Assembly: GCF_025231525.1 (NCBI RefSeq) | Contig: NZ_CP103057.1 | Coordinates: 2,373,001 to 2,437,000, forward strand | From: Sphingomonas endolithica | Lineage (GTDB): Bacteria; Pseudomonadota; Alphaproteobacteria; Sphingomonadales; Sphingomonadaceae | DNA length: 64,000 nt | Direction of reading: 5' to 3' | Part shown: positions 18,508 through 27,258 of the stretch, piece after piece | How positions within the stretch are numbered: the first letter of the stretch is position 1 | How the letters are laid out: every line of letters begins with the position of its first letter | Notes under the pieces: generated by a model | What the model was told of the DNA's origin: nothing | Databases searched by the model: none | What the model saw: only the letters and a program-made list of their open reading frames with translations | Translations under genes and position numbers: made by a program

Positions 18508-19440
18508 TCAATCATCGAAGTTCTCGACGGCAATGCGTGTGCCGCGCAGGAAGGCGTCGGCGACGAGCTTAAGCGGCTGTGTATCGACCTCGCTGCGGCC
18601 GCCGCGGATTAGCGACGCGAAGCGTACGTAAAGGCCAGGATATTCCTCGTCCTCGTTGGAATCAGTGCCCTCGGGCAGCGTCAGCACAGCGCCGCCCTCG
18701 GCTAGCTTCAGCGTGCCGGCATCGGTCTCGACCGTGATGTCCCAGCTTTGCGGGCCAGTCTGGCGCCAATCAAGATCCATCGTGATCGGTGCGCCGGTGG
18801 TGTCGCGGAAAGTCAGATCTGCCGCGATCGGTGCCGCGCGGTTGGCCGGCGAGGACAAGGTCGCGTTGGTCAGGAAAAATGCGTTGGGCAGGATGTCGGT
18901 CGCGATCGACAGCGCGTTGATCCCTGGATCAAACACGCCGAGCCCGCCCGGCTCCCAGATCCACGCCTGGCCCGGATGCCAGACGCGCACGTCCTCGCGC
19001 CACACGATCGATACTGAGTCGATGCGGCGAGCGGCCAGCCACGCACGCGCCGGCGCTACGCCCGCGGCGAAGCGCGAATGCCAGCCGGCGAACAACGTGG
19101 CGCCGCTCTTTGTTGCCTGCTGTTCAAGCACCGCGACCTCGGTCAGGGTCGCGCCGGGAGGTTTTTCCAGAAACACGTGCACGCCGCGCTCAAGGGCGAG
19201 CGTAGCGAGATCGTAGCGTACCTGCGGCGGTGTGCAGAGCGCCACAGCATCAATCGCTGGGCCGTCGTCGAACAGCGACTGCAAGGTCTTGTGCCACGCG
19301 ATGCCGGGCATTTCGGGATTTCGCGAGCTGACAACCGCCGTCAGCACGAAATCATCGTTGCGCGTGATCGAGGGCACATGCTGGTCGGCGGCGATCTTGC
19401 CCATGCCGACGATGGCGACGCGGATGGGTCCCTCGCTCAC
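18508..19440 (-). CDS. L-arabinose/D-galactose 1-dehydrogenase (Gfo/Idh/MocA family)
   Basis: 310 aa from GTG 19440; the start overlaps the AraD1 stop as GTGA, so translation is coupled. An N-terminal Rossmann fold (VAIVGMGKIAADQHVP) binds NAD(P). Then come CTPPQVRY, the catalytic Lys in FLEKPPGATL, AGWHSRFA and the substrate-domain block HPGQAWIWEPGGLGVFDPGINALSI. The whole pattern matches the L-arabinose 1-dehydrogenase of Azospirillum-type oxidative pathways (there called AraA). It oxidises L-arabinose to the lactone, the first step toward 2-oxoglutarate. It is found only beside copy A of the duplicated block. Confidence 0.9.
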   Translation of the reverse strand: MSEGPIRVAIVGMGKIAADQHVPSITRNDDFVLTAVVSSRNPEMPGIAWHKTLQSLFDDGPAIDAVALCTPPQVRYDLATLALERGVHVFLEKPPGATLTEVAVLEQQATKSGATLFAGWHSRFAAGVAPARAWLAARRIDSVSIVWREDVRVWHPGQAWIWEPGGLGVFDPGINALSIATDILPNAFFLTNATLSSPANRAAPIAADLTFRDTTGAPITMDLDWRQTGPQSWDITVETDAGTLKLAEGGAVLTLPEGTDSNEDEEYPGLYVRFASLIRGGRSEVDTQPLKLVADAFLRGTRIAVENFDD

Positions 19441-20429
19441 AGCGCTTGAGCCACGATCGATGTCGGCCGGTCCTTGCCAAGCGGGTTGCGCAGCGGCAGC
19501 GTGAACGGTGCCGCTTCGATCTCGAACACGTCGCCTTCCTGCGTCTTCACGCCGTCCGAGAAGGATAAGGTGGCCGTACCGAAGAAGTGGACGTGCACGT
19601 CGCCCGGGCGGCGAAACAAGGCATATTTGAAGTGATGCGCTTCCAGATTGGCGATGGTGTGCGACATGTTCGCCTCGCCCGACAGGAACGGCTTTTCCCA
19701 CAACAATGCGCCGTCGCGGTAGATCCTGCTCGTGCCGCCGATATGCTCGGGAGGGGTGCCGACCAGCAGTTCTGGCCCGAGTGCCGCCGGGCGCAGCTTG
19801 GAATGCGCCAGCCACAGATAGTTATGCCGCTCGGTAACATGATCGCTGAATTCGTTGGCCAGGCACAGGCCGAGACGGAACGGCGTGCCGTCTGGGCCGA
19901 TCAGGTAGATGCCGGCCAGTTCCGGCTCCTCGCTGCCATCCTGTCCGAAGGGCGGAGATACGAGCGGTTGTCCCGGCCCGATCAGACCCGAGCCATCGCC
20001 CTTGAAGAACCATTCCGGCTGCTGCCCGACCTCGCCCGCGGCAGGCTTGCCGCCCGCCACGCCTTCGAGGAACATGCGCATCGAATCCGTCTGCGTCTCG
20101 GCTGCGGCGGCATCGCGGTGCATCTTGTCGCGCCCCTCGGCGGAACCGAGATGCGTGAGACCGGTGCCGGTCATGATCAAGTGCGCGGGGTCGGCATGGT
20201 CGATCGGCGCCAGGAGACGCCCCGCCGCCAGTTCGGCAGCGAGATCGACGCTCGCACCGGTTCCGCATGCGGCCACGGCGGCGGCAAGATCGCTGCCGTC
20301 GGCGATCGCCCTGGCGGCAAGCGCGCGGACACTGTCCACGCCATTCACGAACGTCGCATTATCCGCGGTAGCGGCGATCACCGACCGCGTGCCGTCGTCG
20401 GCACGGTGCTGCAGCAGGCGCAAGCTCAT
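19437..20429 (-). CDS. AraD1/GguC-family FAH-fold enzyme, copy A (probable 2-keto-3-deoxy-L-arabinonate dehydratase)
   Basis: 330 aa from ATG 20429 with GGAGAG upstream. The sequence is a fumarylacetoacetate-hydrolase fold, with LTHLGSAEGRDKMH and EPELAGIYLIGPDG and acidic metal ligands in CLANEFSDHV. The AraD1/GguC family goes with pentose oxidation, and the related XylX is a 2-keto-3-deoxy-D-xylonate dehydratase, so the likely reaction is 2-keto-3-deoxy-L-arabinonate to 2-oxoglutarate semialdehyde. The next enzyme, the semialdehyde dehydrogenase, lies 51 bp upstream. A near-identical copy is at 56362-57354. The dehydratase role is inference from family and context. Confidence 0.85.
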   Translation of the reverse strand: MSLRLLQHRADDGTRSVIAATADNATFVNGVDSVRALAARAIADGSDLAAAVAACGTGASVDLAAELAAGRLLAPIDHADPAHLIMTGTGLTHLGSAEGRDKMHRDAAAAETQTDSMRMFLEGVAGGKPAAGEVGQQPEWFFKGDGSGLIGPGQPLVSPPFGQDGSEEPELAGIYLIGPDGTPFRLGLCLANEFSDHVTERHNYLWLAHSKLRPAALGPELLVGTPPEHIGGTSRIYRDGALLWEKPFLSGEANMSHTIANLEAHHFKYALFRRPGDVHVHFFGTATLSFSDGVKTQEGDVFEIEAAPFTLPLRNPLGKDRPTSIVAQAL

Positions 20430-20480
20430 CAATCTCTCTCCTTGGGAATAACGCCGCCGTTGCGGTCGCCGGATGTCACG

Positions 20481-22037
20481 TTATTGAACGGCGACTCCGT
20501 CGACCAAGCGAGGTGCCACGGTATCGTCGCGCAGCACCGTCGGCAGCAGTTCGGGCGCCAGGTTCTGATACGAAACCGGCCGCAGGAAACGATCGATCGC
20601 CAGGCTGCCGACCGAGGTCGTGCGCCCGTCGGAGGTCGCCGGGAACGGGCCACCATGCACCATGGCATGCGACACTTCGACGCCCGTCGGCCAGCCGTTG
20701 GCGAGGATGCGTCCCGCCTTACGCTCGAGCAGCGGGATCAGCCGCGACGCCGCATCGCTATCGCCGGCATCCATCTGGATCGTGGCGGTCAGCTGCCCCT
20801 CGGCTTCGCGCAGCACGGCATGAAGCTCGTCCTCGCTCGTGCAGCGCACCAGCAAGGACGCCGCGCCGAACACTTCGTGCCCCAGTTCCTTGTCCGACAG
20901 GAACTGCGCCGCGCTCGTTTCGAAGAACGCCGCCTGCCCCTGCGTGACACCCTCGCCCAGCTTGCCCTGCGCGACCGTCCTGACGTCGTCATGCGCGCGC
21001 AGCGCTGCAACGCCCTGTTCGTACGCCGCATGGATGCCACCGGTCAGCATCGTCGCCGCCGACGCCTCGCAAAGCGCCGTCCCGGCAGCGGCCACGAACG
21101 CGTCGAGCCCCTCACCCTCGATCGCCAGCACGAGGCCCGGATTGGTGCAGAACTGCCCCGCGCCCATCGTCAACGAGCCCACGAATGCCGTACCGAGTGC
21201 CCCGCCACGCGCCTTCAGCGCGTCGGGCAATAATACGACGGGATTGACGCTCGACATCTCGGCATAGACCGGGATCGGCACGGCCCGCGCTTGGGCGAGC
21301 TTGACCAACGCCAGCCCCCCGCCGCGCGATCCGGTAAATCCAACTGCCGCGATGCGCGGATCCTGCACCAGTGCGCTGCCGAGTTCGTTACCGGGCCCGA
21401 CCAGATGCGAGAACACGCCAGTGGGCAACCCGCATGCCGCGATGGCCGCATCTATCGCGCCCGCGACCATTGCCCCCGTTGCGGGATGCGCAGGATGGCC
21501 CTTGACCACGACGGTGCAGCCCGCGGCCAAAGCGGAGGCGGTGTCTCCGCCCGCAGTCGAGAAAGCGAGCGGGAAGTTGCTCGCGCCGAACACCGCGACC
21601 GGTCCGAGTGGGATCATGCGCACACGGAGATCAGGCCGCGGCAGCGGCGCGCGATCGGGCAGCGCCGGATCGATCCGAACGCCCATCCAGCCGCCGCGCC
21701 GCACGACATCGGCGAACATCTTCAATTGTCCGACGGTGCGGCCCCGCTCGCCTTCGAGACGAGCGCGGGGCAAACCGCTCTCGCGCATCGCTGTGACGAT
21801 CAGGTCGTCGCCGAGTGCGACGATCTCCGCGCCGATCCGCTCGAGAAAGACGGCGCGTGCCTCGTTATCGATGGCACGATAGGCATCGAATGCGCTTTCC
21901 GCCGCTGCACAGGCAGCATCGACGTCGGCAAGGCCGTGGACGGGAAGCGGTGCACCGACGGGCTGCCCGCTCTGCGCATCGATCGATCTGAAATCGGTCG
22001 CCTGCGGCGCCCGATCGAGTTGTTGCGTGTCAGCCAT
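20481..22037 (-). CDS. 2-oxoglutarate semialdehyde dehydrogenase, copy A
   Basis: 518 aa aldehyde dehydrogenase. NAD(P)-binding marks include [24 protein letters not shown] and FTGSRGGG; the general base Glu lies in [10 protein letters not shown] and the catalytic Cys in [11 protein letters not shown]. It resembles ketoglutaric semialdehyde dehydrogenases of the non-phosphorylative pentose and uronate pathways, oxidising the semialdehyde to 2-oxoglutarate. It is the first gene of the minus-strand run semialdehyde dehydrogenase - AraD1 - dehydrogenase - GH51 - GH43s, transcribed away from the FadR-type regulator at 22144. A candidate operator lies between the start codon and the presumed -10. 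Copy B is at 57404-58960. Confidence 0.92.
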   Translation of the reverse strand: MADTQQLDRAPQATDFRSIDAQSGQPVGAPLPVHGLADVDAACAAAESAFDAYRAIDNEARAVFLERIGAEIVALGDDLIVTAMRESGLPRARLEGERGRTVGQLKMFADVVRRGGWMGVRIDPALPDRAPLPRPDLRVRMIPLGPVAVFGASNFPLAFSTAGGDTASALAAGCTVVVKGHPAHPATGAMVAGAIDAAIAACGLPTGVFSHLVGPGNELGSALVQDPRIAAVGFTGSRGGGLALVKLAQARAVPIPVYAEMSSVNPVVLLPDALKARGGALGTAFVGSLTMGAGQFCTNPGLVLAIEGEGLDAFVAAAGTALCEASAATMLTGGIHAAYEQGVAALRAHDDVRTVAQGKLGEGVTQGQAAFFETSAAQFLSDKELGHEVFGAASLLVRCTSEDELHAVLREAEGQLTATIQMDAGDSDAASRLIPLLERKAGRILANGWPTGVEVSHAMVHGGPFPATSDGRTTSVGSLAIDRFLRPVSYQNLAPELLPTVLRDDTVAPRLVDGVAVQ

Positions 22038-22047
22038 GTTCCGCTCC

Positions 22048-22061
22048 TATTACTCGGACAT
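22048..22061 (-). promoter_or_regulatory. candidate operator/-10 overlap before semialdehyde dehydrogenase, copy A
   Basis: On the minus strand this reads ATGTCCGAGTAATA, preceded by TAT; TATATG just upstream can serve as -10 with TTGCCA as -35 (spacing about 15). It is kept exactly in copy B (58972-58985) although the rest of the divergent intergenic region differs. The core TGTCYGANTA is shared with the sites at 24332 and 12567. Binding by the divergent FadR-type regulator is inference. Confidence 0.45.
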
Positions 22062-22143
22062 ATAGGTGCGCCATTAGTTTGGCAACGTTTGTGTTTCACG
22101 ATCAACGCACCGCTGATAGGTCGTTCGCAGGAGCACGTTATCT

Positions 22144-22929
22144 ATGATCAAGACAACAGCTGAGGCTGACGATCCGCTCGCAACTTTGGCAGACGAGCTG
22201 ATAGCGCTGCCTCTGGGGCCGCGGGTCGGAAAGGGTACCGGGCGACGGCTGCACGGCGCGATCGCGCACAAGCTCGGTGTCGCGATTCTGTCGGCGGAAT
22301 ATGCACCGGGCGACATATTGCCGGGTGAAGTGGCCTTTGCCGGAACGCTTGGCGTATCGCGCAGTGCATACCGGGAGGCAGTTCAGGTGCTGACCGCGAA
22401 AGGACTGGTCGAGAGCCGGCCCAAGGCAGGCACCCGCGTGCTGCCACGCAATCGCTGGAACCTGCTGGACCCTGACGTGCTCGCCTGGGCGTTCGCCGGC
22501 GAGCCGGACATCAACTTCGTGCGCGGCCTGTTCGAGCTGCGCGGGATCGTTGAGCCCGCTGCAGCGGCATTTGCCGCCGAGCGGCGCGACCGAGCGGATC
22601 TTAAAGTGATGAAAGACTGTCTCGCCGGCATGCGTCGCCATACGCTAGCGACCGAGGCGGGGCGCGCCGCGGATCGGGAGTTTCACGATGCCGTGTTGCA
22701 CGCGACGCGCAACGATGCGCTGGTCGTGCTGAGCGCCAGCATTGGTGCCGCGGTCAGCTGGACGACGCAGTTCAAGCAGCGCGCTCGTAACCTTCCACGC
22801 AACCCGATTCCCGACCACGTGCGTGTCTACGATGCGATCGCTGCGGCCGACGCACCTGGCGCGAGCGCCGCGATGCGGACCCTGGTCGATCTGGCGCTAG
22901 AGGATACGAAGTTGGCGATGGAGCGCTGA
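22144..22929 (+). CDS. FadR-subfamily GntR transcriptional regulator, copy A
   Basis: 261 aa; AGGAG about 9 nt before ATG. Residues about 35-110 are a winged helix-turn-helix (LPGEVAFAGTLGVSRSAYREAVQVLTAKGLVESRPKAGTRV), and about 125-250 an all-helical FCD effector domain with the usual His/Asp metal-ligand pattern (REFHDAVLHATRN). Regulators of this type usually respond to sugar acids or keto-acids and repress catabolic genes. It is divergent from the semialdehyde dehydrogenase operon and next to the transporter and dehydratase genes. The helix-turn-helix is the same as in copy B (59061), but the first 30 residues differ, so both copies probably read the same operator. Confidence 0.9.
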   Translation: MIKTTAEADDPLATLADELIALPLGPRVGKGTGRRLHGAIAHKLGVAILSAEYAPGDILPGEVAFAGTLGVSRSAYREAVQVLTAKGLVESRPKAGTRVLPRNRWNLLDPDVLAWAFAGEPDINFVRGLFELRGIVEPAAAAFAAERRDRADLKVMKDCLAGMRRHTLATEAGRAADREFHDAVLHATRNDALVVLSASIGAAVSWTTQFKQRARNLPRNPIPDHVRVYDAIAAADAPGASAAMRTLVDLALEDTKLAMER

Positions 22930-22954
22930 TGCACGCTCCATCGATCGGTGCGGC

Positions 22955-24277
22955 TCAACGCGCGACGCTTTGCTCGGGAATTACAGCCGTCACCTTGGAG
23001 CCCCACAGCGCGTAGAACAGCACATAGAGCTCGCACGCCGCGGTCAGGAAAAAGGAGGCTTGCAGGCCATAGGTATCGGCCAGCCACCCCTGGACCAGCA
23101 CAAGGGCACCGCCCGCGATCGCCATGATCAGCAATCCCGATCCTTCCTCCGTCAGCGGCCCCAGCCCTTTGATGCCTAGGGTGAAGATCGTCGGAAACAT
23201 GATCGAGTGGAACAGGCCTACGGAGATCAGTGCCCACATCGCGACGTGGCCGGTGGTGGTCGCGGCGATGAGCATCACGATCGTCGCACCGATGCTGGCA
23301 AAGGCGAGCGCGTGGCCGGCATCGACCTTCTGCATGACGAACGCGCCGACCAGCCGGCCGACCATCATCCCGCCCCACAGCAGGAACAGATAGTTCGACG
23401 CCTGTTGGTGCGTGAGGTTGCCGATATCCGGCTGCGAGACGAAATTGATGAACAGGTTGCCGACGCCGATCTCGGCGATCAGGTAGATGAAGATCGCCGG
23501 GATCCCGAACACCAGGTTGCGATGCTTCCACAGCGAATGGCCCTGGCGGTCTTCCTTGGCCGAACGCTGCGTCGCAGCACCCATGGCGGGTAGCGGAAAC
23601 CGTGCGATGACGACCGCGAGCACTGCCAGCACGATGGCGACGATCACGTATGGCAGCACCACCGATTGCGCATCGGCCAGCCGCTCGGCCGGGGTGAGCG
23701 CCGCCGCGCCGGCGGCCGCGGTGCCCGATGTGGTCCGCCCGAGGATGAGATAGCCGCCGAACAACGGCGCAAGCGTGGCGCCGGCCGAATTGAACGCCTG
23801 CACCAGGTTCAACCGCGAGGAGGCGGTTTCCGGCTTGCCGACCACCGCGACATAGGGGTTGGCGGCGACCTGCAGCAGCGTGATGCCGCTGGCGATGACG
23901 AACAGCGCGAACAGGGTCAGCTCATAGGATGGCAGCCGCGCCGAAGGCACCATGATCAACGCGCCAACGGCCATCAGCGCCAGGCCGTAGACCATCGATT
24001 TCTGGTACCCGACGCGCTCGATCAGCTTGGCCGACGGGATCGAGGCGAAGAAATAGGCGATGAACCAGACGGATTCGATCAGCGTGGTCTGCGTATAACT
24101 GAGGTCGAACACGCTGCGCAGGTGCGGCAGCAGCGTGCCGTTGATGACGGTGATGAAGCCCCACATGAAGAACAGGCTGGCGAGCAGCGTCAGCGCCGCG
24201 CGGTAGCTTTGCGCAGGCCCGGCAGACGCTGATTGTCCCACAGGGATCTGCATTGGTCCGGCCATCGTCGCCCTCAT
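22955..24277 (-). CDS. FucP-type MFS sugar/H+ symporter, copy A
   Basis: 440 aa, twelve predicted membrane helices. FHS-family marks are FFMWGFITVINGTLLPHLR, the helix-4/5 block GITLLQVAANPYVAVVG and LNLVQAFNSAGATLAPLFG. Members import L-fucose, glucose/galactose or pentoses with protons across the inner membrane. It is divergent from the dehydratase gene over a 141-bp shared promoter region. From 23196 on, the coding sequence is identical to copy B (59860-61182); only the last 80 or so codons differ, mostly silently. Arabinose is the likely cargo from context. Confidence 0.9.
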   Translation of the reverse strand: MRATMAGPMQIPVGQSASAGPAQSYRAALTLLASLFFMWGFITVINGTLLPHLRSVFDLSYTQTTLIESVWFIAYFFASIPSAKLIERVGYQKSMVYGLALMAVGALIMVPSARLPSYELTLFALFVIASGITLLQVAANPYVAVVGKPETASSRLNLVQAFNSAGATLAPLFGGYLILGRTTSGTAAAGAAALTPAERLADAQSVVLPYVIVAIVLAVLAVVIARFPLPAMGAATQRSAKEDRQGHSLWKHRNLVFGIPAIFIYLIAEIGVGNLFINFVSQPDIGNLTHQQASNYLFLLWGGMMVGRLVGAFVMQKVDAGHALAFASIGATIVMLIAATTTGHVAMWALISVGLFHSIMFPTIFTLGIKGLGPLTEEGSGLLIMAIAGGALVLVQGWLADTYGLQASFFLTAACELYVLFYALWGSKVTAVIPEQSVAR

Positions 24278-25644
24278 CCTCTAGCTGTCAGGCTGCAGCA
24301 AAAGCCAGGCCGCTGCTTGCCCTGATTTATCTTGTCTGACTATATACGGTGCCAAGATGCGTCAACGTGGTCGACGCAAAAACCCGCCCCTTCGCCGCTG
24401 ATCTCCCGGAACCCATACATGACCGATCCCGTCACCAACGCCCCCAAGCTGCGCAGCCGCGCCTGGTTCGACAATCCCGCCAATGTCGACATGACCGCTC
24501 TGTATCTCGAGCGGTACCTGAACTTTGGCCTCAGCCTGGAGGAATTGCGCTCGGGCAAGCCGATCATCGGCATCGCACAGACCGGCAGCGATCTGTCGCC
24601 GTGCAACCGCCATCACCTCGTGCTGGCCGAGCGGCTGCGCGACGGCATTCGCGAGATGGGCGGCATTCCGCTGGAGTTTCCGGTCCACCCGATCCAGGAA
24701 ACCGGCAAGCGCCCGACCGCCGGGCTCGATCGCAACCTCGCCTATCTTGCCTTGGTCGAAGTGCTGTATGGCTATCCGCTCGACGGCGTCGTTCTCACCA
24801 TCGGCTGCGACAAGACCACGCCGGCGTGCCTGATGGCGGCTGCCACGGTGAACATCCCGGCGATCGCGCTGTCGGTCGGCCCGATGCTCAATGGCTGGCA
24901 CAAGGGCGAGCGCACCGGCTCCGGCACGATCGTGTGGAAGGCGCGCGAGCTGCTCGCCACCGGCGCGATCGACGACGAGGGCTTCATCAAGCTCGTCGCT
25001 TCGTCCGCCCCGTCGACCGGCTATTGCAACACGATGGGCACGGCGACGACGATGAACTCGCTGGCCGAAGCGCTCGGCATGCAGCTGCCCGGCTCGGCGG
25101 CGATCCCGGCGCCGTATCGCGATCGCCAGGAAGTCGCCTATTTCACCGGCCGCCGCATCGTCGAGATGGTCGCCGAGGATCTGAAACCTTCCGACATCAT
25201 GACGCGCGACGCGTTCCTGAACGCCATCGTGGTCAATTCGGCGATCGGCGGCTCGACCAACGCACCGATCCATTTGGCCGCGATCGCGCGTCATATCGGC
25301 GCCGATCTGGCGCTCGATGACTGGCAGACGCATGGCCACAAGGTGCCGCTGATGGTCAACCTGCAGCCCGCGGGCGAATATCTCGGCGAAGATTTCTATC
25401 ATGCCGGCGGCGTGCCCGCGGTGGTCGCCGAACTGATGAAGCAGGGCCTGATCCACGAGGATGCGATCACCGCCAACGGCAAGACGATCGGCGACAATTG
25501 CCGCGATGCCACGATCGAGGACGCCAAGGTCATCCGCCCGTTCGCCACGCCGCTCAAGGAAGAAGCCGGGTTCATCGTGCTCCGCGGCAATCTGTTCGAT
25601 TCCGCGATCATGAAGACCAGCGTGATCAGCCCGGAATTCCGCGC
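23196..25644. repeat. tract identical to 60101-62549
   Basis: By reading both copies side by side, 2,449 bp show no difference. The tract covers most of the transporter gene, the divergent promoter and about two thirds of the dehydratase gene. The first mismatches are A/G at 23195/60100 and T/G at 25645/62550. Confidence 0.9.
24317..24346 (+). promoter_or_regulatory. dehydratase promoter with candidate operator, copy A
   Basis: TTGCCC (24317-24322) and CTATAT (24340-24345) are spaced 17 bp and make a plausible sigma-70 promoter for the dehydratase at 24419. The sequence TTGTCTGACTATATA (24332-24346) overlaps the -10 box and matches the cores at 22048 and 12567, so it could be a repressor site. 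The region is identical in copy B. Confidence 0.45.
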
Positions 25645-26221
25645 TCGCTATCTGTCCAACCCGCAAGATCCCGAAGCGTTCGAAGGCCCGGCGGTGGTGT
25701 TCGATGGCCCGGAAGATTATCATCACCGCATCGACGATCCGTCGCTCGGTATCACCGACAGCCACTTGCTTTTCATGCGCGGTGCGGGGCCGATCGGCTA
25801 TCCGGGTGCGGCCGAAGTCGTCAACATGCGCGCACCGGCCTATCTGATCCGCGAAGGCGTGCACGCCCTCCCCTGCATCGGCGATGGTCGCCAGTCGGGC
25901 ACGAGCGGCAGCCCCTCGATCCTCAACGCCTCGCCCGAAGCGGCGGCGATGGGGGGCCTCGCCTTGCTCAAGACGGGTGACCGCGTGCGCATCGATCTCA
26001 ACAAGGGGTCGGCCGACGTGTTGATCGACGATGCCGAACTAGCCGAGCGCCGCCGCGTGCTGGTCGAAGCGGGCGGCTATGCCTATCCCGCCTCGCAGAC
26101 GCCGTGGCAGGAAATCCAGCGTGCCACCGTCGGCCAGCTGCAGACCGGCGCGATCCTGGAAGGCGCGGAAAAGTACCAGCGCATCGCGCAGACCAAGGGG
26201 CTACCGCGCGATAACCACTAG
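24419..26221 (+). CDS. IlvD/Edd-family L-arabinonate (pentonate) dehydratase, copy A
   Basis: 600 aa from ATG 24419 ([10 protein letters not shown]); an in-frame TTG at 24332 lies inside the promoter and is unlikely. The three iron-sulphur cysteines of sugar-acid dehydratases are present at about 62 ([10 protein letters not shown]), 130 ([10 protein letters not shown]) and 203 ([13 protein letters not shown]). The enzyme removes water from the pentonate to give 2-keto-3-deoxypentonate, between the dehydrogenase/lactone step and AraD1. The sequence from the start to 25644 is identical to copy B. The last 577 bp differ at scattered sites, with a single amino-acid change visible (Asp here, Asn in copy B, in [12 protein letters not shown]). 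Confidence 0.92.
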   Translation: MTDPVTNAPKLRSRAWFDNPANVDMTALYLERYLNFGLSLEELRSGKPIIGIAQTGSDLSPCNRHHLVLAERLRDGIREMGGIPLEFPVHPIQETGKRPTAGLDRNLAYLALVEVLYGYPLDGVVLTIGCDKTTPACLMAAATVNIPAIALSVGPMLNGWHKGERTGSGTIVWKARELLATGAIDDEGFIKLVASSAPSTGYCNTMGTATTMNSLAEALGMQLPGSAAIPAPYRDRQEVAYFTGRRIVEMVAEDLKPSDIMTRDAFLNAIVVNSAIGGSTNAPIHLAAIARHIGADLALDDWQTHGHKVPLMVNLQPAGEYLGEDFYHAGGVPAVVAELMKQGLIHEDAITANGKTIGDNCRDATIEDAKVIRPFATPLKEEAGFIVLRGNLFDSAIMKTSVISPEFRARYLSNPQDPEAFEGPAVVFDGPEDYHHRIDDPSLGITDSHLLFMRGAGPIGYPGAAEVVNMRAPAYLIREGVHALPCIGDGRQSGTSGSPSILNASPEAAAMGGLALLKTGDRVRIDLNKGSADVLIDDAELAERRRVLVEAGGYAYPASQTPWQEIQRATVGQLQTGAILEGAEKYQRIAQTKGLPRDNH

Positions 26222-26280
26222 CAATGGATCGGTCACGGTCGGTGTCACGTGACCAGTTCACCACCGCTGAAATAGGCAAC

Positions 26281-26313
26281 ATGGATAAGATGGAAGCGCT
26301 GCGTACCTTTGTG
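26281..26313 (+). pseudogene. possible remnant of a LysR-family gene start
   Basis: In the 253-bp gap 26222-26474 an ATG begins MDKMEALRTFV, the typical opening of LysR-type regulators, but after eleven codons the sequence no longer looks like a helix-turn-helix. It may be the 5' scrap of a deleted gene, or chance. Nothing else is recognisable in the gap. Confidence 0.3.
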
Positions 26314-26474
26314 CATGGCTGTGGGCAAACGCTGTCGGTCCACAGCGTGTCGGCGCGGGTGACTGCGCCGCATGCACGTCAGCGCCGCTACAATGCGGAA
26401 TGGATGACGGAGGCTTCAAAGTCTCATCGCACTGATACTTTTCGCATCAAAGCGCATTTGCTGCGGCCGACACC

Positions 26475-27236
26475 TTGAAGGCTGCCATGTGTTTCACTTG
26501 CTTGCTGGCAATCCAAAGTAGCCCGCTGCCCAGACCAGAAGATACCGAGGTCTGGACTCCGCAGCCGCCGGTCGTGCCGCCGGGGCCTTTTGTGCCCTCT
26601 CCGCCACCAGCAGGAGCCATCGTGCTGTTCGACGGCACGGATCTCTCCAACTGGGTTTCGACGCGCGACCGCACGCCCGCGCGTTGGTTGGTGCAGGACG
26701 GCGTCCTTACTGTCGCAAAGGGCAGCGGCAATATCGAGACGCGGCGGCGCTTCGGTAGCTATCAATTTCATCTCGAATGGCGGATACCGCAGCACATCGC
26801 GGGCGATGGGCAGGCGCGTGGCAATAGCGGCGTCTTCCTGGCATCAACCGGTGATGGCGATCTCGGTTATGAACTCCAGATCCTCGACAGCTATCGTCAT
26901 CGCACATACGCGAACGGACAAGCCGGCAGCATTTACAAACAATATGCACCCTTAGCGAACCCCGCACGGCGGCCGGGCGAGTGGCAGAGTTACGATATCG
27001 TTTGGCAGGCGCCGACTTTCGGGCTGGGCGCAATGGTATCGCGACCCGCAACGGTTACCGTGTTCATGAACGGAGTGTTGGTCCAGGACCAGCGGGTGCT
27101 GAAAGGCGCCACGGTCTATGTCGGCGAACCGCATTACACCGCACATGGCCGCGCGCCGATCAAGCTCCAGGATCATGGCGATCCGAGCGCGCCGATCAGT
27201 TTCCGCAACATCTGGGTACGGGACCTCGACAGCTAA
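26475..27236 (+). CDS. DUF1080 (3-keto-disaccharide hydrolase family) protein
   Basis: 253 aa with a TTG start at 26475; ATG 26487 is an alternative. No strong ribosome site is visible. After a short hydrophobic N-terminus and a Pro-rich spacer the DUF1080 beta-jelly-roll begins: IVLFDGTDLSNWVS, WLVQDGVLTVAKGSGNIETRRRFGSYQFHLEWR, RGNSGVFLAS, YELQILDSY, and near the end PIKLQDHGDPSAPISFRNIWVRDL. Family members are secreted laminin-G-like proteins; some hydrolyse 3-keto-glycosides. It lies between the copy A dehydratase and a scrap of GH31, where copy B has the GH31 gene itself. Confidence 0.85.
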   Translation: MKAAMCFTCLLAIQSSPLPRPEDTEVWTPQPPVVPPGPFVPSPPPAGAIVLFDGTDLSNWVSTRDRTPARWLVQDGVLTVAKGSGNIETRRRFGSYQFHLEWRIPQHIAGDGQARGNSGVFLASTGDGDLGYELQILDSYRHRTYANGQAGSIYKQYAPLANPARRPGEWQSYDIVWQAPTFGLGAMVSRPATVTVFMNGVLVQDQRVLKGATVYVGEPHYTAHGRAPIKLQDHGDPSAPISFRNIWVRDLDS

Positions 27237-27258
27237 AGCTGACTCTTGCCGTGAGGCA

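Larger units (their letters stand above)
19437..26221. repeat. direct duplication, copy A
   Basis: AraD1, semialdehyde dehydrogenase, FadR-type regulator, FucP-type transporter and dehydratase in the same order and orientation as 56362-63126. The offset is 36,925 bp at the AraD1 end and 36,905 bp at the dehydratase end, the change being due to small indels between genes. Similarity resumes at 27259-27389 (GH31 scrap) after about 1 kb of unrelated DNA. Confidence 0.97.

Noticed and set aside
19587..21233. A 548-codon frame antisense to AraD1 and the semialdehyde dehydrogenase
   Set aside because: It crosses two real genes and their intergenic region and has no domain pattern.
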